Origin: Methanoregula sp.
GTDB taxonomy: Archaea > Halobacteriota > Methanomicrobia > Methanomicrobiales > Methanospirillaceae
DNA: 33,448 nucleotides
NCBI RefSeq assembly: GCF_023227875.1
Contig: NZ_JALOCH010000019.1
Location: 1-33,448 of the forward strand
Reading direction: 5' to 3'
The position numbers and the translations under genes are program-made. Of this stretch, positions 1-6,979 are shown piece by piece (within the stretch, counting starts at the first letter, position 1; each line of letters begins with the position of its first letter). Below the pieces are notes generated by a model, which was not told the origin of the DNA, searched no databases, and saw only the letters and a list, made by a program, of their open reading frames with translations.

Positions 1-281
1 TCAAGATCTGCGAGGAACCCCACTTCCCCCCAGTTGATACCCAGGACGGGGATGGGCTTATTCAATGACTGGATCGTTCGCAGGATCGTACCATCTCCTC
101 CGATAATGATAATCACATCTGCATCGGTTTTGAAAAGTGCAGTTCCTTTCACACCAAGAGCCGATGCAGTGTCGTTATCAAATACTGCCGTTGAGCCCGC
201 ATCGAGCAGAACATCCCGGATTGACCGGGCAAACGCAAGTGCTTCCCGGTTATCAATTCGTGAAACAATCACTGATTTCAT
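1..281 (-). CDS. nadK: NAD kinase, N-terminal part (cut by window start)
   Basis: ATP/polyphosphate-dependent phosphorylation of NAD to NADP in the cytoplasm. About 93 N-terminal residues are visible, reading from an ATG at 279-281. The segment has the NAD-kinase GGDGT nucleotide-binding motif (in IIIIGGDGTILRT) after an N-terminal stretch MKSVIVSRIDN, followed by the typical PVLGINWGEVGFLADL stretch. The start is supported by an AGGTGA-type Shine-Dalgarno inside the end of the upstream phosphatase gene. It lies 6 bases behind that gene on the same strand, so the two are co-transcribed and probably translationally coupled. In Methanocaldococcus (MJ0917) the same two activities are fused in one protein. 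The C-terminal part lies outside the window. Confidence 0.93.
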   Translation of the reverse strand, partial: MKSVIVSRIDNREALAFARSIRDVLLDAGSTAVFDNDTASALGVKGTALFKTDADVIIIIGGDGTILRTIQSLNKPIPVLGINWGEVGFLADL

Positions 282-287
282 TAACGG

Positions 288-1070
288 TCACCTCAGGTAT
301 TCGATAACCTTGTGGTGCAGGACCCCGTTCGTGGCAACAACACACCTGCCGATGGTCACTTCGTTGGGAAAGTGAATCTGGTTACCATTCAGATCCGTAA
401 CCTTCCCACCGGCTTCCGTGCAGACAAGCATACCGGCAGCCGCATCGGTAACCCGCAGGGTTCCCCGCAGGTCAATAAACCCGTCGATTCTTCCGCATCC
501 CACGTAACACAGTTCAAGGGCAGAAGCCCCCAAGAGACGCCAACGACGGATTTTCTGTCCAAGCTGCATGACACGGGTGGGATCGAATTTCCGGCCATAG
601 ACACTCATTGCACATTCGTCAAGGTTGGATACACCCGAGACATTGATTGCCTTGCCATCACACCGCGCATAGTTCCCTTTTTCTGCCGTGAACGTCTCGC
701 CGCTCGAAAGATTGCGGACATACGCTTTCTGGACAATTCCTTCCGTTGCATATGCAATTGACAGTGCATAAAAGGGAATTCCGGCAACAGCATTGAACGT
801 CCCGTCAACCGGATCAAGAAATATTGTACCCTCATCACCATCAAAGGGGACCTTGCCGGCTTCTTCGCTGATGAGAAGTGAACAGAGAGGCGTTTCCTTC
901 AGGAACCGGATAACACAATCTTCTGCGATCTGGTCGATCAATTTGGTTGGCGTGAGATCGGCACCCATCTTTACCGTTTTACCGCCATCAGCAGTTCCAA
1001 CAAGTGTACCAATGCTATTTTCGACCATTTCCGCCATCTGGTTGCATGCAGAGAAAAAATCGTTTTTCAT
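288..1070 (-). CDS. suhB: Inositol monophosphatase/FBPase/NADP phosphatase family protein
   Basis: Mg-dependent sugar-phosphate phosphatase of the archaeal IMPase/FBPase family, 260 aa, the usual length. Visible metal-binding motifs are EE at residues 69-70, DPVDGT at 86-91 and the C-terminal VTDAAAG with Asp about 209. The helix GASALELCYVGCGRIDGFID is also typical. Substrates in this family include inositol-1-phosphate, fructose-1,6-bisphosphate and, in the MJ0917 fusion, NADP. The adjacent NAD kinase 6 bases downstream makes NADP phosphatase a real possibility, but sequence alone does not decide the substrate. A TATA-like element at 1101-1109 puts the transcription start only a few bases before the ATG, so the mRNA may be leaderless. 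Confidence 0.92.
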   Translation of the reverse strand: MKNDFFSACNQMAEMVENSIGTLVGTADGGKTVKMGADLTPTKLIDQIAEDCVIRFLKETPLCSLLISEEAGKVPFDGDEGTIFLDPVDGTFNAVAGIPFYALSIAYATEGIVQKAYVRNLSSGETFTAEKGNYARCDGKAINVSGVSNLDECAMSVYGRKFDPTRVMQLGQKIRRWRLLGASALELCYVGCGRIDGFIDLRGTLRVTDAAAGMLVCTEAGGKVTDLNGNQIHFPNEVTIGRCVVATNGVLHHKVIEYLR

Positions 1071-1100
1071 GATTTTCCAAAATTCCCTTTCTCAACGTTG

Positions 1101-1109
1101 TATTTATGT
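1101..1109 (-). promoter_or_regulatory. TATA box of the suhB-nadK operon
   Basis: On the minus strand the sequence reads acataaata, about 31-39 bases upstream of the suhB ATG (1070). This predicts a start of transcription near 1077 and a very short leader. Confidence 0.5.
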
Positions 1110-1118
1110 AATGCAACA

Positions 1119-1147
1119 GAGATAAATTACTAACGCGCTTATTATTG
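1119..1147 (+). promoter_or_regulatory. Candidate core promoter of aIF5A
   Basis: Two AT-rich TATA candidates are visible: gataaatta (1121-1129) and cttattatt (1138-1146). The first would leave a leader containing the Shine-Dalgarno AGGTG at 1159-1163, 6 bases before the aIF5A ATG at 1170. The second would give a leaderless transcript. The sequence does not decide between them. Confidence 0.45.
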
Positions 1148-1169
1148 TGAGATATTCCAGGTGTAACCA

Positions 1170-1547
1170 ATGAAGGAACAGACAGAAATCGGAAAGATTA
1201 AGGAAGGCAGGTATATTGTTATCGAAGAAGAACCGTGCAAGGTTGTTGGTATTGCCACATCAAAACCGGGAAAACACGGCGCGGCGAAGGCCCGCATTGA
1301 TGCTGTCGGCATTTTTGACGGCGTCAAGAGATCCATTGTCCAGCCGGTGTCAGCAAAAACCTATGTGCCGGTAGTTGAACGCAAGAGCGGGCAGGTGCTT
1401 TCCATTGCCGGCAGCACGGCACAACTCATGGATATGAAAGACTTCACCAACTTTGAGATCCCGATTCCCGATGAAAAGAAAGGCACAATCGAAGTGGGAA
1501 AAGAATACATGTATATTGAATCAATGGGCAAGAAGAAATTCGATTAA
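1170..1547 (+). CDS. eif5A: Translation initiation/elongation factor aIF5A
   Basis: Archaeal homologue of eIF5A, which binds the ribosomal E site and helps peptide-bond formation at stalling motifs such as polyproline. Length is 125 aa. The N-terminal KOW-like domain carries the hypusine loop SKPGKHGAAK, with the lysine to be modified at K35. The C-terminal half is the OB-fold domain. The start ATG has an AGGTG Shine-Dalgarno at 1159-1163. The gene stands alone, divergent from suhB and convergent with the gene at 1680-2552. A T-rich stretch near 1586-1597 follows it. Confidence 0.97.
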   Translation: MKEQTEIGKIKEGRYIVIEEEPCKVVGIATSKPGKHGAAKARIDAVGIFDGVKRSIVQPVSAKTYVPVVERKSGQVLSIAGSTAQLMDMKDFTNFEIPIPDEKKGTIEVGKEYMYIESMGKKKFD

Positions 1548-1585
1548 AATTTACCGTAAATTTCCCGTTGTATCTTTTTTCCCTT

Positions 1586-1597
1586 ATTCCCAACACG
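1586..1597 (+). terminator. T-rich terminator after aIF5A
   Basis: A pyrimidine/T-rich run (tatcttttttccc) lies about 40 bases after the aIF5A stop codon, in the gap to the convergent gene. Archaeal RNA polymerase terminates at such T-tracts. No strong hairpin is seen. Confidence 0.4.
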
Positions 1598-1679
1598 AAA
1601 TTTTGTTAATAAACAGATACAGTAATCACGAATAATGGTTGATTCTTCTGACCGCTATTGACCAAAATGTTTTTCTTGA

Positions 1680-2552
1680 TTAATATTTCCCTATATAACG
1701 GGTTGGAATTTTTATTGAAAGAGAATATGAATCCAGGGACTGGGTTGTAATAATAAAATAATAATTCCGTTGCCCTTCATAGAACTTTTCCGTCCATGGA
1801 CGGGGATCAACGGCAACGAAATCCGGATCCATTGTTTCCTTCTGATGGGGACGAAGAGTCTTTTCCGCTTCAACATCCTTGTAAATACCTTTCCATAAAT
1901 CCAGGTTAATTCCCCCCGGAGGAGTGATCGTTCTTACAATCCGGTTCGGATCATCCCCATCCATAACCTGAATCGTAAACTGAGGCCCTGCTGTTGAATA
2001 GGATCCTGATATTCCGCTGTGACTGTAGGATACTCCCTCACTTCCCTCAGTGGGGGTAACAGTAACAACATCTTCCTTTGCAGGTTTTAGTTCTCCGGTA
2101 GGATTCAAGGTATATTCAAGTTCCCAGTAGGGGAACGGGATGTACATAATTTTTGTTGTCCCACCACCGCCAGTTGACGATGAAATCGTGGCAAATGTAG
2201 TCATACTTGTATTGAGTGTCGTTGCATTGATTCTCGTACCGGACAGAGTTGATTTGTTTGTCGACAGGCCATAAGTCGAGGGATCTACAAATTCCACTGA
2301 CTGAGCTGCTTTCGGGTTCCAGGTTGGGACAGGTGTTGGTGAAGTTGTGGGTACCGGAGTTGCTGTTGTCATGTGACTTTGTATGTATTCACTCGGGCTC
2401 TGTGCCGGAATATCGGTGACCGGTTGCGTTGTTGTAGGGACCGTAATACCCATATCTATGGGCTGGCCTGTTGCAAGTGGTTTTATCACAAGTGCAATGA
2501 CGAGTACGATTACCAGTGCCGCCACGATATACATTATATCTTTTTTATCCAT
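1680..2552 (-). CDS. Membrane-anchored secreted protein of unknown function
   Basis: A 290-aa protein I do not recognise. Residues 6-24 form one strong transmembrane helix or uncleaved signal anchor (IMYIVAALVIVLVIALVI). Next come a Thr/Pro-rich linker (about 38-82, with PTTTQPVTD and PTTSPTPVPTW), several NXS/T sequons, a Ser/Gly-rich stretch, and a C-terminal region ending in a beta-rich sequence (YYFIITTQSLDSYSLSIKI). The bulk of the protein should face the outside. There is no class III (archaellin-type) signal peptide. It is transcribed divergently from the archaellin genes across a 363-base intergenic region, so a surface or motility-related role is possible but unproven. A TATA-like cttatatc sits at 2596-2603. 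Confidence 0.85.
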   Translation of the reverse strand: MDKKDIMYIVAALVIVLVIALVIKPLATGQPIDMGITVPTTTQPVTDIPAQSPSEYIQSHMTTATPVPTTSPTPVPTWNPKAAQSVEFVDPSTYGLSTNKSTLSGTRINATTLNTSMTTFATISSSTGGGGTTKIMYIPFPYWELEYTLNPTGELKPAKEDVVTVTPTEGSEGVSYSHSGISGSYSTAGPQFTIQVMDGDDPNRIVRTITPPGGINLDLWKGIYKDVEAEKTLRPHQKETMDPDFVAVDPRPWTEKFYEGQRNYYFIITTQSLDSYSLSIKIPTRYIGKY

Positions 2553-2797
2553 GACAAACCGTGTACCTGTTAATGTATGTCTTTATTCAAATAATGATAT
2601 AAGATTACCATAAGTATTCTCATCAATCTTGTGAGCATGCCATACAAATTTTTTCCCATTCCGGAAATTATTGGCCGGGGGTAATCAGTTATTAAACACA
2701 CAAGAAAATATACCGTGATGCAAATGAACCCGCATGACGGTCCGTCTCATAAATACGATATGAAAGGACATATCTGCTTCGCATTGGCTGAAAAAAA

Positions 2798-2812
2798 TTC
2801 GCAAATTGCGAA
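2798..2812. promoter_or_regulatory. Palindromic candidate operator upstream of archaellin promoter
   Basis: TTCGCAA-A-TTGCGAA is a perfect 7-bp inverted repeat with a 1-base centre. It lies about 25-38 bases upstream of the archaellin TATA box, where archaeal activators usually bind. A further half-site, TTCGCA, lies just upstream at 2778-2783. The core CGCA-N3-TGCG recurs upstream of arlCE (4262-4272). Confidence 0.5.
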
Positions 2813-2835
2813 AAACCCGATCCGGGATACAGAGA

Positions 2836-2846
2836 AAATATTTATA
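2836..2846 (+). promoter_or_regulatory. TATA box of archaellin operon
   Basis: aaaatatttata is a near-consensus archaeal TATA box. It predicts transcription start near 2868-2872 and a leader of about 45 bases that contains the Shine-Dalgarno GAAGGTGA at 2904-2911. Confidence 0.65.
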
Positions 2847-2915
2847 CCATGAAATCCTTTAAACAAACAGGGATACTGGTCAAGGCCAGTGTCCGTATGT
2901 AACGAAGGTGAAGTA

Positions 2916-3491
2916 ATGAATTCCTTAAAAAATAATGACGAGGGATTCACCGGCCTTGAGGCAGCGATTGTGCTGATCGCATTCGTTGTCGTCGCGGCGG
3001 TGTTCTCTTATGTGGTACTCGGCGCCGGGTTCTTTACAACCCAGAAAGCGCAGGAGACCGTGCACACGAGTGTCGGACAGGCAACCTCTGCTGTTGAACT
3101 ATCCGGGCCGGTCATGGTACAGGCAAATGGCGCCAGCAATTCTGTTAAGAACGTCTCGTTCTACCTGCAGCTTGCAGCCGGTGGAAATGCTGTTGATATA
3201 TCCAAGATCGGGTACACGGTAAGTACCTCAAAGATGGTCAAGACCGTCCAGGGAGATAGTCCCTATGTAGCTATTTCCTGGGTAAAGCAGATCTCCTCAG
3301 GTAACCTGCTTGACCCACGTGAAATGGTACTTATCGATCTTGACACAGCGGGAATGGGATTTACCTCTGATTACCTCGCGGTTAATGACAAGATGATCGT
3401 TGAAGTGAAGCCCCCCATTGGTGCAGCACTCCCCATCCAGCGGACGATCCCGGCAGCACTGAACACGCCTAACTGGTATGAGGTCTATTAA
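2916..3491 (+). CDS. arlB1: Archaellin (archaellum filament protein) 1
   Basis: Structural filament subunit of the archaellum, 191 aa from the ATG at 2916. That start is chosen over an in-frame GTG at 2889 because GAAGGTGA (2904-2911) is a good Shine-Dalgarno and it gives a normal short class III leader. The leader MNSLKNNDEG should be cut by the prepilin peptidase PibD/FlaK between Gly and the hydrophobic helix FTGLEAAIVLIAFVVVAAVF, the filament core. The C-terminal part is the beta-rich exposed domain, with one clear N-glycosylation sequon (NVS). It is the first gene of a two-archaellin unit; its stop codon abuts the Shine-Dalgarno of the next. Confidence 0.95.
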   Translation: MNSLKNNDEGFTGLEAAIVLIAFVVVAAVFSYVVLGAGFFTTQKAQETVHTSVGQATSAVELSGPVMVQANGASNSVKNVSFYLQLAAGGNAVDISKIGYTVSTSKMVKTVQGDSPYVAISWVKQISSGNLLDPREMVLIDLDTAGMGFTSDYLAVNDKMIVEVKPPIGAALPIQRTIPAALNTPNWYEVY

Positions 3492-3496
3492 GGAGG
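3491..3496 (+). promoter_or_regulatory. Strong Shine-Dalgarno of archaellin 2
   Basis: AGGAGG, overlapping the last base of the arlB1 stop codon and 9 bases before the ATG at 3506. It selects that ATG over the in-frame GTG at 3497 and suggests efficient coupled translation. Confidence 0.7.
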
Positions 3497-3505
3497 GTGA
3501 AAGAG

Positions 3506-4129
3506 ATGAAAAACATATACTCAGAAGATGCATTCACCGGCCTTGAAGCAGCAATCGTCCTTATCGCATTCGTGGTGGTTGCGGCCGTGTTCTCGTATGT
3601 CGTACTCGGCGCAGGGTTCTTCACAACCCAGACTGCACAGGCAACCGTGCACACCGGTGTCGCACAGGCAAGCTCAAGTCTTGAGATTGTCGGTAACGTT
3701 ATGGGAGTTGCAGTTAATACAGCGCCAACCCGGCTCACCTACATCAACACAAGCGTTGCTCTAACCGCTGGCGGTACTGCAATGGATCTCCAGCAGATGG
3801 TCATTTCATACTCCGATACCGCTGGAGGCAGGAATCCGAATATCAGTTTTACTTCCTCCGGTATGAACTCGTGTACGGGTGTGTTTACGGACCAAACAAC
3901 TCTTGACGCCCAGCACTGGTGTGTTTCCCAGAAGATTAACGATTTGAACCCAACCAGCAACAATGACCTGCTTGAACCAAACGAGATCTGGGTCATTTCA
4001 ATAGGAATGCCCTCCACAGCGAAAGTTAACCAGAAGATTACCGTTAACTTACAGCCCGCTGTTGGTGCAGTCCTCCCGATCACGAGGACTATCCCTGGTG
4101 CGATCAACCCCGTTCAGGCAATCTACTAA
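3506..4129 (+). CDS. arlB2: Archaellin (archaellum filament protein) 2
   Basis: Second filament subunit, 207 aa from ATG 3506. It has a short leader MKNIYSEDA followed by the same hydrophobic core as archaellin 1 (FTGLEAAIVLIAFVVVAAVF), then GAGFFTTQ. The residue before the cleavage site is Ala, where archaellin 1 has Gly. The outer domain diverges from archaellin 1 and carries sequons NTS and NIS. It also has two cysteines about 24 residues apart (in MNSCTG and QHWCVS) that archaellin 1 lacks and that could form a disulfide on the filament surface. It arose by tandem duplication with arlB1 and is co-transcribed with it, ending in a T-rich terminator. Confidence 0.95.
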   Translation: MKNIYSEDAFTGLEAAIVLIAFVVVAAVFSYVVLGAGFFTTQTAQATVHTGVAQASSSLEIVGNVMGVAVNTAPTRLTYINTSVALTAGGTAMDLQQMVISYSDTAGGRNPNISFTSSGMNSCTGVFTDQTTLDAQHWCVSQKINDLNPTSNNDLLEPNEIWVISIGMPSTAKVNQKITVNLQPAVGAVLPITRTIPGAINPVQAIY

Positions 4130-4146
4130 TCTTCTCTCTTTTTTCC
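4130..4146 (+). terminator. Pyrimidine-rich terminator after the archaellins
   Basis: tcttctctcttttttcc starts right at the arlB2 stop codon. Such tracts end archaeal transcripts. Its position would separate the abundant filament mRNA from the arlCE-arlJ mRNA. Confidence 0.55.
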
Positions 4147-4261
4147 GGTTCTTATTCCGGTTCCAGTCAATTGCTATTCCAATAACAGAGTCCTGCTGGA
4201 TAGTAACACATTGATATGAATGGAAAAAAGGCACGCAGTTCTTTTATTAACTATTTCATAT

Positions 4262-4272
4262 CGCATTCTGCG
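4262..4272. promoter_or_regulatory. CGCA-N3-TGCG palindrome upstream of arlCE
   Basis: cgcattctgcg has the same core, arm length and 3-base spacing as the palindrome upstream of the archaellin TATA box. It lies about 20-30 bases upstream of the candidate arlCE TATA box. It may be a shared regulator site, which is inference from two copies. Confidence 0.4.
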
Positions 4273-4290
4273 TTTCTTTAACAGTAAGAA

Positions 4291-4300
4291 TGTTTATTAA
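4291..4300 (+). promoter_or_regulatory. Candidate TATA box of the arlCE-arlJ operon
   Basis: tgtttattaa, about 32-41 bases before the chosen arlCE ATG (4332), predicts a transcript starting near 4322-4325. The predicted leader is short and has no Shine-Dalgarno. Confidence 0.4.
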
Positions 4301-4331
4301 TTACGAATGTAATATAACGATTGGATATTTT

Positions 4332-5246
4332 ATGGCGGTTAACCAGTCACAGGTAGACCATATCATCACTGCCGCTTCCGAAGACGACCCGGAAGTCAAG
4401 CTCCAGAACCTCGAGCGGGAGGTCGACCTGATAAAGACATCCATCAAGCGTCTCCTCATGGACATCCGTGAGCGGATGAACGAGATGGAAAATCCCTTCA
4501 CTATTGTTGCAACACCCGGAGGTGCCGGTGCTGCCACGGGAACTTCTGAAGCGGATGAAGCCCGTAATTCCGCTCTCGAAGCACGCGAAGCCGCACTGGA
4601 TGCCCGTGAGACACAGCTTGACGTGACAAAATCAAAGATGGAAGAAGAGGAGAAGAAAGAAGAGGTTTCCGCCAAAACCGAACCAGTTCCCCCAGAGGAA
4701 AAGAAACTCCTCGACGAACAGATGCTTGCTGCATTACGCTCACAGATCGGCATGCCCCCCAAACCCTCCCATGCCGGGCTTTCATCAGCAAATGATAAGG
4801 CACTGAACGAAAAACTCCGGCTCCAGAAAGTCTACAAACTCTTCAAATGGACTCACAATTCCGTCAGGAAATTCGGCCACGACCGGCTTGAGATCATGCT
4901 GCAGTCCTATCGTGTCATGGGATATATCTCCAGGGAGTCCTGCGACGAGATCCGCGAGATCTCCCGGCTGATGCCGGCTAATCTTGGAGAGGAGCACGAA
5001 GTCGGCCCGGATGAGTTCGTATCCGAGCTGTACGCCCTCAACCGGATCCTCACCCCCAATGATACATCCCTTGACCAGGATATGATTGAAGTCATGATGG
5101 AGCAGCGGCAGCAGATGCCCCTTACCATCGGACGGAAACAGGAAGACCGGATCGATCTCTCCGGTATTTCATTAAACGAGAAGAAATCATCGGCAAAGAA
5201 CAAAGAAAAAGATGAAGAATGGATGAACCTTCCGGACAGGATATAA
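4332..5246 (+). CDS. arlCE: Archaellum motor accessory protein ArlCE (FlaC/FlaE fusion type)
   Basis: Cytoplasmic archaellum protein that in euryarchaea links the ArlH/ArlI/ArlJ motor to the taxis system, probably through CheF. Length is 304 aa from ATG 4332. An ATG at 4290 would add 14 residues but lies on or near the promoter. Order: N-terminal coiled coil (about 12-45, LQNLEREVDLIKTSIKRLL), an Ala/Glu-rich coiled linker (about 65-130), then the conserved FlaD/E domain (about 155-265, KLFKWTHNSVRKFGHDRLEIMLQ). A charged Lys-rich tail follows, ending DEEWMNLPDRI. The next gene starts 3 bases after the stop. Confidence 0.9.
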   Translation: MAVNQSQVDHIITAASEDDPEVKLQNLEREVDLIKTSIKRLLMDIRERMNEMENPFTIVATPGGAGAATGTSEADEARNSALEAREAALDARETQLDVTKSKMEEEEKKEEVSAKTEPVPPEEKKLLDEQMLAALRSQIGMPPKPSHAGLSSANDKALNEKLRLQKVYKLFKWTHNSVRKFGHDRLEIMLQSYRVMGYISRESCDEIREISRLMPANLGEEHEVGPDEFVSELYALNRILTPNDTSLDQDMIEVMMEQRQQMPLTIGRKQEDRIDLSGISLNEKKSSAKNKEKDEEWMNLPDRI

Positions 5247-5249
5247 CCA

Positions 5250-5747
5250 ATGTCTGCCGAGACCTTCACCACCGCGATGTTCCTGATAACTGCTGTAATA
5301 GCTGCCGGTGTGTTGATCAACGCGGTTTTTCCGGTGGTCTACCAGATGGCCGGAACATTTGCTTCATCCACTCATGCATCTGATGAGCGTCTCAGGACCG
5401 ACTTTAAAATTATCTCTACCATTACGCGGGACGGTTACCCAAATTATGCGGAAGTATGGCTGAAAAATATTGGCAGTTCCCGGATTCCCGTCAGTGACAT
5501 AACGAACCGATCAGATGTGCTCTGTGGTCTCGTGGGTGAATATGAACGACTTTCATGGGCCAATGATGATTGGGACGTAGCACTCTATGATTCCAGTAAT
5601 CCAAACTACTGGGATCCCGGTGAGACTATCAAGATTACCGCTTATTGTCCGGAGATTCCCGACAAAGGCACAGACGGGACTGTTTATTTCCAGCTCACCT
5701 TGCCTGGGGGCGTCTGGCGATCTGCTGAATTCACCGCGAGTAAATAA
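5250..5747 (+). CDS. arlG: Archaellum stator protein ArlG (FlaG)
   Basis: Pseudopilin-like archaellum stator component that anchors to the S-layer side and works with ArlF. Length is 165 aa. An N-terminal hydrophobic helix (FTTAMFLITAVIAAGVLINAVFP) is followed by an extracytoplasmic beta domain with the FlaG-type pattern TDFKIISTI and AEVWLKNIGSSRIP. It starts 3 bases after arlCE and ends 3 bases before arlF. The order arlG before arlF is the one known in the methanogen fla2-type clusters. The assignment to G rather than F rests on the KIISTI/WLKNIGS pattern. Confidence 0.85.
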   Translation: MSAETFTTAMFLITAVIAAGVLINAVFPVVYQMAGTFASSTHASDERLRTDFKIISTITRDGYPNYAEVWLKNIGSSRIPVSDITNRSDVLCGLVGEYERLSWANDDWDVALYDSSNPNYWDPGETIKITAYCPEIPDKGTDGTVYFQLTLPGGVWRSAEFTASK

Positions 5748-5750
5748 CAT

Positions 5751-6236
5751 ATGGCCGTTGCAGAGATTATCGGGGCTGCGATTGGAGTACTTCTCCTTGT
5801 TGTAGTAGCATATCTGCTTGTCGGGGGAACACTCACTGCTGCGGAGACGATGGCAACGGCTCAGAAAGATATTACTTTGCTGCATGAAACGCGACTGAGA
5901 ACCAGTATCAATATTTCCTACTATGCTTTTGAGGGGGCGGATAAGCTAAAATTCAATATAACAAATAATGGAAATGAGATGGTTTCCGACTTGCCCCAAA
6001 TGGATGTTTTTTCATTTGATGAGACAAATGGATATACACACTACACGTATGATAGTTATGATCTGGGCAATCCCGGGAATTGGTCTGTTGCCGGGTTTGA
6101 GAATGATTACATACATGCAAAAGAATTGGACCCGGGAGTAACAATGAGTGTTAATATAACGTATTCGACTAAACCGACCAGCATTCAGGTCACGACCAGC
6201 AACGGGGTTTCTGCTGTATCGATAGTAAACCAGTAA
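5751..6236 (+). CDS. arlF: Archaellum stator protein ArlF (FlaF)
   Basis: Archaellum stator subunit whose soluble domain binds S-layer protein in the pseudoperiplasm. Length is 161 aa. N-terminal transmembrane helix (about 6-30, IIGAAIGVLLLVVVAYLLVGG), then the FlaF-type signature of a charged Arg-rich stretch (ETRLRTSINISYY) and KLKFNITNNG, within an immunoglobulin-like beta domain. Several NXS/T sequons are seen (NIS, NIT, NWS). It sits in the middle of the arl operon, followed after 10 bases by arlH with a clear Shine-Dalgarno. Confidence 0.85.
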   Translation: MAVAEIIGAAIGVLLLVVVAYLLVGGTLTAAETMATAQKDITLLHETRLRTSINISYYAFEGADKLKFNITNNGNEMVSDLPQMDVFSFDETNGYTHYTYDSYDLGNPGNWSVAGFENDYIHAKELDPGVTMSVNITYSTKPTSIQVTTSNGVSAVSIVNQ

Positions 6237-6246
6237 GGAGATATAC

Positions 6247-6978
6247 ATGGCATCAATGTCTGATCTGATGGGGGGCGAGGACCGGCAGATTATCTCTACC
6301 GGCAACTCGGAACTCGACAAGAAAATAGCCGATGGCCTTCCCCTTGAATCACTCACTCTCATAGAAGGTGAGAACGATACCGGGAAGAGTGTGCTTACCC
6401 AGCAGATCATCTGGGGCGCCATGAAACAGGGACTATCCGTCGATCTCTTCACAACAGAGAGCACAAGCAAGAGTTTCATCAAGCAGATGGAGTCCATGAG
6501 CCTTGACATCTCCGAGTATTTTGCCTGGGGATACCTCAAGGTGTTCCCCCTCCACGTTGTCGGTTTCGAATGGAAAAAAGAGGAGATGGATGGGATCCTC
6601 TCTCATCTCGTTACCCACATCCAGAACAGCAAGTCGCAGGTTATCATAGTCGATTCCCTCACCCTGTTCACGGAATATGCCCAGACCGATACGATCCTTA
6701 CGTTCTTCACGAACTGTAAGTCTCTCGTGGACCATGGCAAGACAATTCTTGTCACCCTCCATACGTATGCATTTGAGGAGGACACCCTCGTCCGCATCAG
6801 GTCCATCTGCGATGCCCACCTGAATATGAAAAAAGCCCTTGTCGGTGACAAGTACGTCATGGTGATGGAAGTCATCAAAGTACGGGGAGCACGCAAGACT
6901 ACCGGGAACCTTGTAAGTTTTGAAGTACATCCGGGATACGGTATGAAGATCATCCCGATGAGCTACGCGAAGGTCTGA
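6247..6978 (+). CDS. arlH: Archaellum motor ATP-binding protein ArlH (FlaH)
   Basis: RecA/KaiC-like cytoplasmic protein that binds ATP and docks on the ArlI hexamer in the archaellum motor. Length is 243 aa. Walker A is GENDTGKS at residues 41-48. The Walker B strand QVIIVDSLT has its Asp at 136. As is usual for ArlH, there is no obvious catalytic glutamate after the Walker B Asp. The start ATG at 6247 has the Shine-Dalgarno AAGGAGAT. The arlI gene follows after a single base. Confidence 0.96.
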   Translation: MASMSDLMGGEDRQIISTGNSELDKKIADGLPLESLTLIEGENDTGKSVLTQQIIWGAMKQGLSVDLFTTESTSKSFIKQMESMSLDISEYFAWGYLKVFPLHVVGFEWKKEEMDGILSHLVTHIQNSKSQVIIVDSLTLFTEYAQTDTILTFFTNCKSLVDHGKTILVTLHTYAFEEDTLVRIRSICDAHLNMKKALVGDKYVMVMEVIKVRGARKTTGNLVSFEVHPGYGMKIIPMSYAKV

Positions 6979-6979
6979 T

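Larger units (their letters stand above)
2553..2915. other. Intergenic region between the divergent surface protein and archaellin genes
   Basis: A 363-base non-coding stretch. It holds a minus-strand TATA candidate (2596-2603) for the surface protein. For the archaellin genes it holds a 15-base perfect palindrome (2798-2812), a TATA box (2836-2846), about 45 bases of leader and the archaellin Shine-Dalgarno. I see no RNA gene in it. Confidence 0.7.

Noticed and set aside
2889..2915. Upstream GTG start for archaellin 1
   Set aside because: It would put the Shine-Dalgarno inside the coding region and lengthen the class III leader beyond the usual size.
2950..3620. Repeated sequence shared by the two archaellin genes as a possible mobile or recombination repeat
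   Set aside because: The similarity is confined to the coding region of the conserved filament core, so tandem gene duplication explains it; there are no terminal repeats or transposase.
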